Shown here: positions 54,245-62,836 of the stretch, one piece after another
Layout: the number at the start of each line of letters is the position of its first letter
How positions within the stretch are numbered: the stretch's first letter is position 1
NCBI GenBank assembly: GCA_002382445.1
Contig: DGAQ01000052.1
Location: 77,587 to 141,586, forward strand
Source: Porticoccaceae bacterium UBA4026
Lineage (GTDB): Bacteria > Pseudomonadota > Gammaproteobacteria > Pseudomonadales > Porticoccaceae
Direction: 5' to 3'
Length of the DNA stretch: 64,000 bases
Position numbers and translations under genes: made by a program
The notes under the pieces: generated by a model
The model's input: the letters and a program-made list of their open reading frames with translations, nothing else
Database searches by the model: none
What the model was told of the DNA's origin: nothing

Positions 54245-55612
54245 ATGCATGTTCATATTCTCGGTATTTGCGGCACATTTATGGGCAGTCTCGCTCTTCT
54301 TGCCAAACAAGCTGGCCATCATGTGTCTGGGTCTGACGCTAATGTATATCCGCCGATGAGTACGCAGCTTGAGCAAAGCGGCATAGAGTTAATTGAGGGG
54401 TTTGATCCTCAGCAGTTGAGTCCTGCTCCGGATTTAGTTATTGTCGGCAATGCTATGTCTCGGGGCAATCCCTGTGTGGAATACATGCTCGACAATAATT
54501 TGCCCTACACCTCAGGGCCTCAATGGTTGGGTGAAAGTATTCTAAGAGATAAGCATGTCCTTGCGGTGTCAGGAACTCATGGGAAAACCACTACCAGTAG
54601 TATGCTTACTAAGATTCTCGATTTCGCAGGCCTCCAGCCTGGGTTTTTAATTGGCGGTATCCCGCAAGACTTTGATGTTTCGGCACGGCTTAGCGACAGC
54701 GACTATTTTGTTGTTGAGGCCGATGAATACGACAGCGCCTTTTTTGATAAGCGCTCTAAGTTTGTCCATTATTTTCCTAACACACTTATTATCAATAATT
54801 TGGAATTTGACCACGCTGATATATTTGACGATTTGGCTGCTATTCAGCGACAATTTCATCACCTAGTTCGAACTGTTCCCAGTTCGGGAACAGTCATTTC
54901 TCCCGCCGGTGACCACAATGTTCGCGAAGTTCTAGACCGAGGTTGTTGGAGTAGGCAGGAGCGTTTTGGCCGCTGCGGTGATTGGAGGTATGCGCTGCTC
55001 TCTAAGGATGGATCTCAGTTTGATGTGATCCAGTCTGACCAGGCCGGCCATGAAATTTCCCGTGGGACGGTAAAGTGGCAGCAGAGTGGACTTCATAATG
55101 TGATGAATGGATTGTCAGCAGTTATTGCTGCCAGTCAGGTTGGGGTTGAAGTCGAAGAGTCCTGCATGGCTTTAAGCCAGTTTATTGGCGTAAAAAGACG
55201 AATGGAAGTGATTTATCAAAGATCTGGAATCACTGTTTATGATGACTTTGCCCACCACCCTACTGCAATCAAGACCACGCTAGAGGGCTTGAGAGCGAAG
55301 GTGGGCGACGAAACTATAATAGCTATTATTGAGCCGCGTTCCGCCACCATGCGCATGGGTGGGCACCAGGATGCTTTGTGTTCCTCAGTTGGCAGCGCGG
55401 ACCAAGTTTATTGGTATCAGAATTCGTGTATTGATTGGGATGTTGAGGCATTAGCTAAAGCCAGTGCAGTTCCTGCTGAAGCAACCGATAGTATCGAAAA
55501 ATTGCTTCAGCTCGCGGTAAAATCCCAGCAGCTCAACAGGCATATTGTCTTGATGAGCAATGGCGGATTCGAAGGCTTTCATGGGATGCTAATAGCGGCG
55601 CTCGCCCACTAA
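54245..55612 (+). CDS. mpl: UDP-MurNAc:tripeptide ligase (Mpl)
   Basis: The 455-residue Mur-ligase-family enzyme reattaches the recycled tripeptide L-Ala-gamma-D-Glu-meso-DAP to UDP-MurNAc. Motifs: HVHILGICGTFMGSLALLAK at the start, ATP loop VSGTHGKTTTSSMLTKIL, and YDDFAHHPTAIKTTLEGL with EPRSATMRMGGHQD. It is the Mpl branch and not MurC because of the ICGTFMG start. Its tail overlaps the dtd tail by four bases. Confidence 0.95.
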   Translation: MHVHILGICGTFMGSLALLAKQAGHHVSGSDANVYPPMSTQLEQSGIELIEGFDPQQLSPAPDLVIVGNAMSRGNPCVEYMLDNNLPYTSGPQWLGESILRDKHVLAVSGTHGKTTTSSMLTKILDFAGLQPGFLIGGIPQDFDVSARLSDSDYFVVEADEYDSAFFDKRSKFVHYFPNTLIINNLEFDHADIFDDLAAIQRQFHHLVRTVPSSGTVISPAGDHNVREVLDRGCWSRQERFGRCGDWRYALLSKDGSQFDVIQSDQAGHEISRGTVKWQQSGLHNVMNGLSAVIAASQVGVEVEESCMALSQFIGVKRRMEVIYQRSGITVYDDFAHHPTAIKTTLEGLRAKVGDETIIAIIEPRSATMRMGGHQDALCSSVGSADQVYWYQNSCIDWDVEALAKASAVPAEATDSIEKLLQLAVKSQQLNRHIVLMSNGGFEGFHGMLIAALAH

Positions 55613-56046
55613 GTGTTCAGGATAAACGTTACTGGCCCGTCGTTACATAGCGAGACCTGCATGTTAGCGCCGAAAATGCCGCTCTGAATGATAGGGTGAT
55701 TTTCCACAGCGCACTCTATGAAATAGTTATAGAGAATTTCAGCATGTTCAGGTTTCGCGGCGGCAGAGAAACTTGGGCGAAGTCCTTTTTTAGTGTCTGC
55801 TGCTAGAGTGAATTGAGAGATAACCAGCAGCCCACCACCAACATCGGATAGAGATAAATTCATCTTTCCTTCGGTGTCTGAGAAGATTCTATAGTGAAGG
55901 ACTTTTTGTAAAAGTTTTTCAGCGTCGGCTTTAGTGTCATTTTTCTGAACAGCCAAAAAAAGTAAAAGCCCTTGATAGATTTGCCCTGCTATTGATCCTT
56001 CGATCGATACAGATGCGCTAGAGACGCGCTGAATTAATCCGAGCAC
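55609..56046 (-). CDS. dtd: D-aminoacyl-tRNA deacylase
   Basis: The 145-residue enzyme removes D-amino acids from tRNAs. Typical: MLGLIQRVSSASVSIEGSIA, the catalytic block LLVISQFTLAADTKKGLRPS and a C-terminal NDGPVTFILNT. It is 5 bp downstream of pip on the same strand, the same pairing as in several gammaproteobacteria. Confidence 0.95.
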   Translation of the reverse strand: MLGLIQRVSSASVSIEGSIAGQIYQGLLLFLAVQKNDTKADAEKLLQKVLHYRIFSDTEGKMNLSLSDVGGGLLVISQFTLAADTKKGLRPSFSAAAKPEHAEILYNYFIECAVENHPIIQSGIFGANMQVSLCNDGPVTFILNT

Positions 56047-56051
56047 CCTGG

Positions 56052-57011
56052 TTACTCTTGGCTGTTCAAGTGATGAGCTAGCCGATCAGTGGCCCTGATC
56101 AGGGCATCGGTTATGCCCGGCTCGCTAGAAGAGTGACCCGCGTCAGCAATGACATCCAGTTGGGCCTCTGGCCAAGCTTCACTCAGAGCAAAAGCTTGAT
56201 TGATTGGGCACACCATATCATAGCGCCCGTGAACGATCGTGGCTGGAATACCTTTTAGCTTTTCAGTGTTATTAATAATTTGATTGGGCTCTAAAAACGC
56301 TTTGTTAATAAAGAAATGGGCTTCTATTCTGGCAATAGCCATCGCTATGTGAGGGCTGGAAAAATGTCCAACGACATCTTCATTGGGGTGCAATGTGGCG
56401 CAGCGTCCTTCTAAAAGAGACCAAGCTTTCGCGGCGGCCATTCGCTCTAGTTCATTGTCACCGGTGAGTCGACGATAAAAGGCGCTGAGCAGATCCTGAT
56501 GCTCTGCTTCTGGAATAACACTAATAAATTGTTTCCAGTAGTCGGGAAAGATATGCTTTACACCGTCTTGATAGAACCAAGAAATATCATCATCTCGACA
56601 AAGAAAGATACCTCGCAAAATCAAGCCTAACACTAATTCTGGATAGGTTTGCGCATAAATAAGGCTCAAGGTAGATCCCCAAGACCCTCCAAATACAACC
56701 CAGCGATTAACGTTTAGGGCTTTACGAATAACCTCGATGTCGGCAACCAAAGCAGAAGTGTTGTTGTCCTTTAGGAGGGCATGGGGCGTTGACTGTCCGG
56801 CACCCCGCTGATCGAATAAAATAATACGATATTTTTCGGGATCAAAAAAACAGCGGTCGGTTGGGTTAGAGCCCCCTCCTGGACCACCGTGAACAAACAA
56901 AACAGGGATACCCTCAGGATTGCCAGATTCTTCAACGTACAGGACATGAGGTGCAGTCACAGCAACAGATCGAGTGTGGTAGGGTCGGATTGCCGGGAAC
57001 GCTTTCTTCAT
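56052..57011 (-). CDS. pip: Prolyl iminopeptidase
   Basis: The 319-residue alpha/beta-hydrolase of peptidase family S33 removes N-terminal proline. HGGPGGGSNPTDRCFFDPEK forms the oxyanion hole, the nucleophile Ser is in VVFGGSWGSTLSLIYAQTYP, the acid is in IVHGRYDMVCPINQA and the His in DAGHSSSEPGI. It is followed 5 bp later by dtd. Confidence 0.95.
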   Translation of the reverse strand: MKKAFPAIRPYHTRSVAVTAPHVLYVEESGNPEGIPVLFVHGGPGGGSNPTDRCFFDPEKYRIILFDQRGAGQSTPHALLKDNNTSALVADIEVIRKALNVNRWVVFGGSWGSTLSLIYAQTYPELVLGLILRGIFLCRDDDISWFYQDGVKHIFPDYWKQFISVIPEAEHQDLLSAFYRRLTGDNELERMAAAKAWSLLEGRCATLHPNEDVVGHFSSPHIAMAIARIEAHFFINKAFLEPNQIINNTEKLKGIPATIVHGRYDMVCPINQAFALSEAWPEAQLDVIADAGHSSSEPGITDALIRATDRLAHHLNSQE

Positions 57012-57133
57012 TTATTTATGGCCTCTATTATAATCGCTAATATTAGCGCAAAGCTGAGGAGATAGACAAAAAAACTCAATTGCTCTATTTTAGTGGTTGA
57101 TAAGATATAGTTTAGGTTGCGGGGATATTATGT

Positions 57134-57703
57134 ATGGCTGAGATTGTGCGATGCCAGTGGTGCGGAACGGATCCTCTTTATCGTCAGTATCATGACGTTG
57201 AATGGGGCGTTCCATGCCGGGACGACACTAAGCTTTTCGAGTTTTTGATCTTGGAGGGTGCTCAGGCAGGCTTGTCATGGATTACTATTTTACGTAGAAG
57301 AGATAATTATCGTCGGGCCTTTGCGCAATTTAATGTCGAGCAGGTGGCAAAATTTACCGCCGATGACGTTTCGCGGTTGATGATTGATTCTGGGATTATC
57401 AGGAATCGCTTGAAAATTGAGAGTGCGATCTCCAATGCGCGCCTAGTTAAAGATATTCAGCGTGAATTTGGCAGTTTTAGTGACTATATTTGGAGCTATG
57501 TAGATCATGTGCCAATTGTTAATCAATGGTCAGACAAAAACGATATTCCGGCAACGACACTAATTTCTGATCGAATTAGCCGAGATATGAAAAAGCGAGG
57601 CTTTCGTTTTTTTGGTAGTACTATCTGTTATGCCTATATGCAGGCTATGGGGATGGTCAATGACCATCAAAAAGATTGTTTTAACTGCCCTGCTGGGTCA
57701 TAA
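57134..57703 (+). CDS. tag: DNA-3-methyladenine glycosylase I
   Basis: The 189-residue enzyme excises 3-methyladenine. All four zinc ligands of Tag are visible: Cys in IVRCQWCGTDP, His in YRQYHDVEWGVPCRDD, and His and Cys in VNDHQKDCFNC. The pocket segment LEGAQAGLSWITILRRRDN is conserved. It is convergent with the GGDEF gene, with 1 bp between stops. Confidence 0.95.
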   Translation: MAEIVRCQWCGTDPLYRQYHDVEWGVPCRDDTKLFEFLILEGAQAGLSWITILRRRDNYRRAFAQFNVEQVAKFTADDVSRLMIDSGIIRNRLKIESAISNARLVKDIQREFGSFSDYIWSYVDHVPIVNQWSDKNDIPATTLISDRISRDMKKRGFRFFGSTICYAYMQAMGMVNDHQKDCFNCPAGS

Positions 57704-57704
57704 A

Positions 57705-58772
57705 TTAACTTGCAATCGCCATGTTGCCGCCCATGTTTTTGGCTTGATATAAACTATTTTCGGCGCAGGAAATCAGGTCATTTAAATCTCTACATCGACT
57801 TGTAGATGCAATTCCAAGGCTTATTGATAATTTAAATTTGACGCCTTTGGCATCCAGCTGCAACTCACCTACTTTTATCCGTAATACCTCGGCAATAACG
57901 GCGCTAGCGCTAGGTTCATCATGGGGTATTATAATTACAAAAGTATTACCCACCCAACGGCCTAGACTATAGTCGTCGGCAAGACTGTCATTTAAAATCT
58001 GACCGACTAAGAATAAAACGTTGTCGCCAATAGAATGACCATATCGTTCGTTGATCGTTTTGAAATTATCTAAATCAGCCAAAATAACTCCAAACGATTG
58101 CCCTCCGGATCGCTCCTTGGTATATTTTTCCCGGAGATGACACTCAATAGATTGACGGTTATGGAGTCCGGTTAAGGCATCTAAGCGTTTTATTTGGTCG
58201 ACCTGCGAGGATAAAGATTCAAGGTTGTGCGCGTATTTTGATCGTGATGAACGCGCTTCAAAAACAAATATAAATGTAACAGCGCAAAGAAATAGAAATT
58301 GCAGTGATTCTGCGGGCGAGTAAGGGTTTGAAATTACTAAAGTCGATGCAATAAATAGGATTACAATGGCAAAGCAAAGGAAGATCACTGCTAGTGTGGG
58401 GTTTTTCGTGCTACGGCACACCGCCATTAAAGTACGGAGAGTCGATAGGCACCATGCTAGCGATAAGGCGCTAAAACTCAATGTTAGAGAATATAAAAGT
58501 CCTGAAAAAAGCGTTACGACGACTAAAAACCTGGCAACTCTTTTAAACTTAACTAGCCGATTCAAAGCAAGACCAAGCAGCAGAAAGCTACCTACGGCCA
58601 AGTAAAATCCAACCAGACCTATGTCGTTACTAAAGTAATAATAAAAAGAAAATGACAGCGCAACAGCAGCCTGCAACAGCACCGTTACTGTAAAAAATGA
58701 GTCATCCTTGATTTCAAGATCGGTTGCTTTAACGTCCAAAAATTTTATATTTTGTGACTTATATTGCTCCAT
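57705..58772 (-). CDS. Membrane protein with degenerate GGDEF domain
   Basis: The 355-residue protein has five to six N-terminal membrane helices (about residues 25-170) and a C-terminal GGDEF-type domain (about 190-355). LTGLHNRQSIECHL and ILADLDNFKTINERYGHSIG are normal, with the metal Asp of LDNFK. The signature that should be GG(D/E)EF reads VGNTF (57939-57953, near residues 274-278), inside RWVGNTFVIIIP. No RxxD inhibitory site is seen. Active diguanylate cyclase function is therefore unlikely; a GTP- or protein-binding regulatory role is possible. No ribosome site is clear; the start could be 58778 (GTG). Confidence 0.88.
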   Translation of the reverse strand: MEQYKSQNIKFLDVKATDLEIKDDSFFTVTVLLQAAVALSFSFYYYFSNDIGLVGFYLAVGSFLLLGLALNRLVKFKRVARFLVVVTLFSGLLYSLTLSFSALSLAWCLSTLRTLMAVCRSTKNPTLAVIFLCFAIVILFIASTLVISNPYSPAESLQFLFLCAVTFIFVFEARSSRSKYAHNLESLSSQVDQIKRLDALTGLHNRQSIECHLREKYTKERSGGQSFGVILADLDNFKTINERYGHSIGDNVLFLVGQILNDSLADDYSLGRWVGNTFVIIIPHDEPSASAVIAEVLRIKVGELQLDAKGVKFKLSISLGIASTSRCRDLNDLISCAENSLYQAKNMGGNMAIAS

Positions 58773-58824
58773 AGACACAATATATCAGAAAATCGATTCT
58801 ATACGTTAATCAATAAATTTCAAA

Positions 58825-60636
58825 TTACTTTGAAGACCGCTTTCTACCAATCTCTGTGAGAAACTTTTTGCGTAACCGAATGCTCTTTGGGGTTACTTCG
58901 ACGAGTTCGTCGTCTTCAATAAACTCAAGAGCCTGCTCCAATGTGTGTCTAATTGGAGGGACGAGTGTTAGGGCTTCATCGGTACCGGAGGCGCGTACGT
59001 TGGTCAGCTGCTTTCCTTTGATTGGATTAACGACTAGGTCATTTGATCGTGAGTGAATACCCACCACCTGCCCTTCATAGACGTCAACCGCATGACCTAA
59101 GAAGAGCCGTCCTCGCGCTTGAATATTAAATAAAGCAAAGGCTGCAGTTTTGCCTTTGATCATGCTCACCAGTGCGCCATTTTTGCGTTTGAATTTCTCA
59201 CCTTCTTTGGCTGGAGCATAGCAATCAAAAATACTTGTCATGGTGCCTGATCCTGAGGTCAGTGTCAGAAATGCGCCACGAAAACCGATTAGTCCTCGAG
59301 AGGGCATAGAGAATTCTAGACGCACACGTCCCTTTCCGTCAGGTTCCATGTTAGTCAGTTCTGCTTTTCGCATGCCTAACTCTTCCATTACTGAACCTTG
59401 ATGCTTTTCTTCTACATCAATAACTACCAGCTCAAATGGCTCATGGACTTTACCATCAACTAGTTTCTGGACAACTTCGGGGCGAGACACGCCCATCTCA
59501 AAGCCTTCGCGACGCATCGTCTCGATCAAAACAGAAAGATGCAGTTCTCCGCGACCAGAAACGATAAATTTATCGGGCGTCTCCCCTGGCTTGACCCTAA
59601 GTGCTACGTTGTGAATTAGCTCTTGGTTAAGGCGGTCCCTAATATTTCTGGTTGTTACATATTTCCCTTCTAGGCCTGCAAAAGGCGAGTCATTGACAAT
59701 AAATGTCATGCTCACAGTGGGTTCATCAACGCTCAGGGCGGGAAGCGCTTCAATATGCTCGGGGTGACACAAAGTGTCGGAAATGCTGAGGCCATCGATT
59801 CCATTGATGCAGACAATGTCTCCAGCTTCGGCTAGTTGGGTCTCAATCTGCTCAAGGCCTAGGTAGCCCTTAACGTTAAGGACCTTGCCTTTCTTCTCTT
59901 GGCCATTGGCGCTTACCACCACCACTTGTTGCCCAGGCTTGAGCGTTCCTCGGGTGATTCGGCCGACCCCGATAACGCCAACATAACTATCATAAGATAG
60001 AGCAGAAATTTGCATTTGAAAGGGCCCGTCGGCGTCAACCTCGGGTGCTGGAACTTCTGCGACAATCATTTCGTAGAGTGGCGTCATATCTTCCGCCATA
60101 TTTTCATAATCGTTGCCGGCAATCCCATTGATTGCTGAGGTATAAATTACTGGGAAATCAAGCTGCTCATCTGTTGCGCCTAAGTTGTCGAAAAGGTCGA
60201 AAACTTGATCCATAACCCAGTCCGGTCGGGCGCCGGGGCGATCTATCTTGTTGATAACGACAATAGGGCATAGTCCCTGCTCAAAAGCTTTTGAGGTAAC
60301 AAATCTAGTTTGCGGCATGGGGCCGTCAACCGCGTCAACGAGCAGTAAAACAGAATCGACCATCGACAATACCCGCTCAACCTCTCCACCGAAATCGGCG
60401 TGACCTGGAGTGTCTACAATGTTGATTCGATAATCCTTCCAATTAATAGCAGTATTTTTTGCCAAAATGGTGATGCCGCGCTCTTTTTCCTGGTCGTTGG
60501 AGTCCATAAGTCGCTCTGAACCCACATCCTTTCGATCTAGGGTACCTGACTGGCTTAGTAGTTTATCCACCAAGGTTGTTTTACCGTGATCAACGTGGGC
60601 GATAATGGCAATGTTGCGCAAATTGTTTATTGACAT
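58825..60636 (-). CDS. typA: Translational GTPase TypA/BipA
   Basis: The 603-residue GTPase of the EF-G family helps 50S assembly and growth under stress. G motifs: IIAHVDHGKTTLVDKLL, the switch segment EKERGITILAKNTA, VDTPGHADFGGEVERVL and VVINKIDRPGARPDW. The TypA-specific C-terminal region follows (SRGLIGFRGAFLTLTSGSGT, SRSNDLVVNPIKGKQLTNVR). typA beside thiI and glnA is a Pseudomonas-type arrangement. Confidence 0.96.
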   Translation of the reverse strand: MSINNLRNIAIIAHVDHGKTTLVDKLLSQSGTLDRKDVGSERLMDSNDQEKERGITILAKNTAINWKDYRINIVDTPGHADFGGEVERVLSMVDSVLLLVDAVDGPMPQTRFVTSKAFEQGLCPIVVINKIDRPGARPDWVMDQVFDLFDNLGATDEQLDFPVIYTSAINGIAGNDYENMAEDMTPLYEMIVAEVPAPEVDADGPFQMQISALSYDSYVGVIGVGRITRGTLKPGQQVVVVSANGQEKKGKVLNVKGYLGLEQIETQLAEAGDIVCINGIDGLSISDTLCHPEHIEALPALSVDEPTVSMTFIVNDSPFAGLEGKYVTTRNIRDRLNQELIHNVALRVKPGETPDKFIVSGRGELHLSVLIETMRREGFEMGVSRPEVVQKLVDGKVHEPFELVVIDVEEKHQGSVMEELGMRKAELTNMEPDGKGRVRLEFSMPSRGLIGFRGAFLTLTSGSGTMTSIFDCYAPAKEGEKFKRKNGALVSMIKGKTAAFALFNIQARGRLFLGHAVDVYEGQVVGIHSRSNDLVVNPIKGKQLTNVRASGTDEALTLVPPIRHTLEQALEFIEDDELVEVTPKSIRLRKKFLTEIGRKRSSK

Positions 60637-60760
60637 GAGGGGCTACCGATTGGGCCAAAAGGTCGCGATTATAGTCGAATTCTCAGAAACTGCTATTGAT
60701 CTTTTCTAAGATTCCTAGTTAGCCTTTAAATAAGTGCACCCGTCGGTTCCAGATGCGCCT

Positions 60761-61078
60761 CTAGAAGCAGGCTGAATCGGGCTTTCGCCGATCCATGACC
60801 GCAATATGCTCAAAGCCCCGATCCCTCATAATATTGGCCTGCAGGCGACTCATAATGCCTTTATCACAGTAAATGAGGTAGGTGAGCATCTTGTCGAGTT
60901 CGGGAAGTTCCGCTTGTAGGTTGAAAAACGGGATCGAAAGAACCCTATTAGATGCAAATGCTAGCGGGGCATCTGCTGACTCCTGCGGATGACGAATATC
61001 GATAATAATATTCCCCAGCGCTGGTTCAAAGACGGTTTCAATGTCTGGTTTTCGAGGTTGATTGGTAGGCAGTGTCAT
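60761..61078 (-). CDS. Stand-alone ThiI-type rhodanese domain
   Basis: The 105-residue protein corresponds to the C-terminal rhodanese domain of ThiI and nothing more. IIIDIRHPQESADAPL and LTYLIYCDKGIMSRLQ (persulfide Cys at residue 71) match E. coli ThiI VLDIRSPDEQEENPL and YLLYCDRGVMSRLQ around Cys456. The THUMP and PP-loop parts needed for 4-thiouridine in tRNA are missing, and the upstream DNA holds no remnant I can recognise; the frame is closed by a stop 7 codons before the ATG. The gene sits where thiI is expected, between typA and glutamine synthetase. No good ribosome site is seen. In Salmonella the ThiI rhodanese domain alone supports thiazole synthesis, so this could be a thiazole-dedicated sulfur carrier. 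Confidence 0.85.
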   Translation of the reverse strand: MTLPTNQPRKPDIETVFEPALGNIIIDIRHPQESADAPLAFASNRVLSIPFFNLQAELPELDKMLTYLIYCDKGIMSRLQANIMRDRGFEHIAVMDRRKPDSACF

Positions 61079-61204
61079 TTCTAGTGCGCCAAGGGGTTAA
61101 TGACTCGGCATTTTAGCAACAAAAGCGCGATAATATGGATGTTAATCTTAAACTGAGGATTTATAGCGCGTTAACTGTTGGATAGGGCCTATGCTCGCCA
61201 GTCA

Positions 61205-61219
61205 GCACCATAATGGTGC
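61205..61219. promoter_or_regulatory. NtrC-type binding site 1 upstream of glutamine synthetase
   Basis: GCACCATAATGGTGC is a perfect palindrome (arms GCACCA/TGGTGC) matching the NtrC consensus GCAC-N7-GTGC. Its centre is about 160 bp before the predicted sigma-54 start and 31 bp from site 2. Confidence 0.8.
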
Positions 61220-61235
61220 GATCATCGAAAATAAA

Positions 61236-61250
61236 GCACTGTATTGGTGC
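61236..61250. promoter_or_regulatory. NtrC-type binding site 2 upstream of glutamine synthetase
   Basis: GCACTGTATTGGTGC fits GCAC-N7-GTGC with one arm imperfect. Its centre is 31 bp (about three helical turns) from site 1, close to the 32-bp spacing of the two strong NtrC sites at E. coli glnA. Confidence 0.75.
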
Positions 61251-61345
61251 GAATGTGAAGCCTTTTTTATTGTTTTAAAAGAGTTTTGTGTGGGCCCCTG
61301 AGTTAGTTATCGCGCCTTAGGGTCTTGTAAGCCAAAAGGGTCCAT

Positions 61346-61361
61346 TGGCATGGCAATTGCA
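61346..61361 (+). promoter_or_regulatory. Sigma-54 promoter of glutamine synthetase
   Basis: TGGCATGGCAATTGCA matches TGGCAC-N5-TTGCA with GG and GC at the -24 and -12 positions exactly spaced. Transcription would start near 61372, giving a leader of about 190 bases before the ATG. The two NtrC sites lie about 100-140 bp upstream of it. Confidence 0.8.
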
Positions 61362-61562
61362 TTGGTTTGCTGTAGAAAAGCTAAAGTGCAGGTTAGGAAG
61401 CGTGTGGCGGCTTGAACAGCATAGACAATTCAGGCAGCAGTTGGATTAGGGGTGTTTAAATTCCAATTTAAAAGAGTCCTTTTTAGTTAAGGTTAAAATG
61501 GTCTATCATCCGTATCTATGTTGTAAACGAAGTGAATTTATTTAAACGGAGAGTCATCAAAA

Positions 61563-62573
61563 ATGAAAGCAAAGTTAGAATATATTTGGTTAGACGGTAC
61601 TGTGCCAACTCAATGTCTGCGCAGTAAAACTCAGGTTCGACAGGATTTTGGTGGAACTCTAGAAGAGTGTCCTATGTGGTGCTTCGACGGAAGCTCTACA
61701 AATCAAGCGGAGGGTAATGCGTCCGATTGCCTGCTAAAACCCGTCGCGATCTATCCTGACCCAGGCAGAACCAATGCTTATTTAGTCATGACTGAAGTAT
61801 TAAATGCCGATGGGACTCCTCACGCATCTAACGGGCGTGCAACCATTAATGATGACGACAATGACTTCTGGTTTGGCTTTGAGCAGGAGTATTTCTTGTG
61901 GGATGTCGATACGCAACGACCACCTGGCTTTCCTCATGGCGGATTCCCGGCACCTCAGGGTCCTTATTATTGTTCTGTTGGCGCGGCCAATGCCTTCGGG
62001 CGTGATTGTGTTGAAGAACACTTTGATATTTGCTTGGATGCGGGTCTTAACGTTGAAGGCATCAATGCTGAAGTGGCCGCAGGCCAGTGGGAATTTCAAT
62101 GCTTTGCAAAGGGCGCTAAACGAGCAGGCGATGAAATCTGGGTAGCTCGATATTTGCTGGAGAGAACGGCGGAAAATTTCGGTTTTTCCATCAATTATCA
62201 TCCTAAGCCTTTAGGTGATACGGACTGGAATGGTTCGGGTATGCATGCCAATTTCTCTAATGGTGCTATGCGCGACCTTGGTGACGAATCTATTTTCACC
62301 AAGATATGTGAAGAATTCGGCAAAAACATTGAGCGTCATATTAGCGTTTATGGGGCACATAACGATCAGCGCTTAACTGGAAAGCATGAGACCCAGTCTA
62401 TTAATGAGTTCAGCTATGGCGTTTCAGATCGCGGAGCCTCGATTCGAATTCCGATCGGTACTGTTGAAGATGGTTGGAAAGGCCGCCTAGAAGATCGGCG
62501 AACGTCGTCTAACGCTGATCCTTATAAAGTTGCCGCAGCTATTATCAAAACAACTAAAGAGGCTTTGGCTTAA
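61563..62573 (+). CDS. glnII: Glutamine synthetase type II (eukaryote-like)
   Basis: The 336-residue enzyme makes glutamine from glutamate, ammonia and ATP. It is the short GSII type known from eukaryotes, rhizobia (GlnII) and some actinobacteria and not the roughly 470-residue GSI that usually stands at this locus. Motifs: KLEYIWLDGTVPTQCLRSKT, WCFDGSSTNQAEGNASDCLL, FGFEQEYFLWD, EGINAEVAAGQWEFQCF, DTDWNGSGMHANFS, NDQRLTGKHETQSIN, DRGASIRIPIG and GRLEDRRTSSNADPY. The adenylylated Tyr loop of GSI is absent, so GlnE control should not apply. A GGAGA ribosome site precedes the ATG. It is preceded by a sigma-54 promoter and followed by ntrB, so nitrogen control is probably transcriptional. Confidence 0.93.
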   Translation: MKAKLEYIWLDGTVPTQCLRSKTQVRQDFGGTLEECPMWCFDGSSTNQAEGNASDCLLKPVAIYPDPGRTNAYLVMTEVLNADGTPHASNGRATINDDDNDFWFGFEQEYFLWDVDTQRPPGFPHGGFPAPQGPYYCSVGAANAFGRDCVEEHFDICLDAGLNVEGINAEVAAGQWEFQCFAKGAKRAGDEIWVARYLLERTAENFGFSINYHPKPLGDTDWNGSGMHANFSNGAMRDLGDESIFTKICEEFGKNIERHISVYGAHNDQRLTGKHETQSINEFSYGVSDRGASIRIPIGTVEDGWKGRLEDRRTSSNADPYKVAAAIIKTTKEALA

Positions 62574-62579
62574 TTAGAC

Positions 62580-62608
62580 TGCCCTGAGGTATGTCATTCC
62601 TCAGGGCA
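62580..62608 (+). terminator. Hairpin after glutamine synthetase, possible terminator
   Basis: TGCCCTGAGG and CCTCAGGGCA form a perfect 10-bp stem with a 9-base loop, 6 bp after the stop. No T-run follows, so it may be a weak terminator or an mRNA 3'-end stabiliser. A second small stem (CCTGCA/TGCAGG) lies at 62645-62661. The rest of the 443-bp gap to ntrB holds the NtrC site; a 70-codon leftward GTG frame there (62601-62813) has no ribosome site or family. Confidence 0.6.
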
Positions 62609-62836
62609 CCTTTAAGGCGTTAGCCTTTAGACTATGATTCCTGTCCTGCAGTCTTTGCAGGGCAAGCTTTAGATCGGTAAAGTGATGCAATCCATCGTTA
62701 AGCTTTGTTATCGAGCGTCTCGCAAAATGGGTCTTGAATAATCTCTTAGTGGTGCTCTTTGCGCTACGTTTTAGATATATGTTCCAGTAAAGTTTGGCGT
62801 CCGCGGCACTCACTCAGGGTGCGATCTGCTTTCTCT

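Noticed and set aside
61800..62201. 133-codon leftward frame inside glutamine synthetase
   Set aside because: Antisense shadow of a highly conserved enzyme gene.
62601..62813. 70-codon leftward frame between glutamine synthetase and ntrB
   Set aside because: GTG start without ribosome site, overlaps the glnII hairpin, and no recognisable family.
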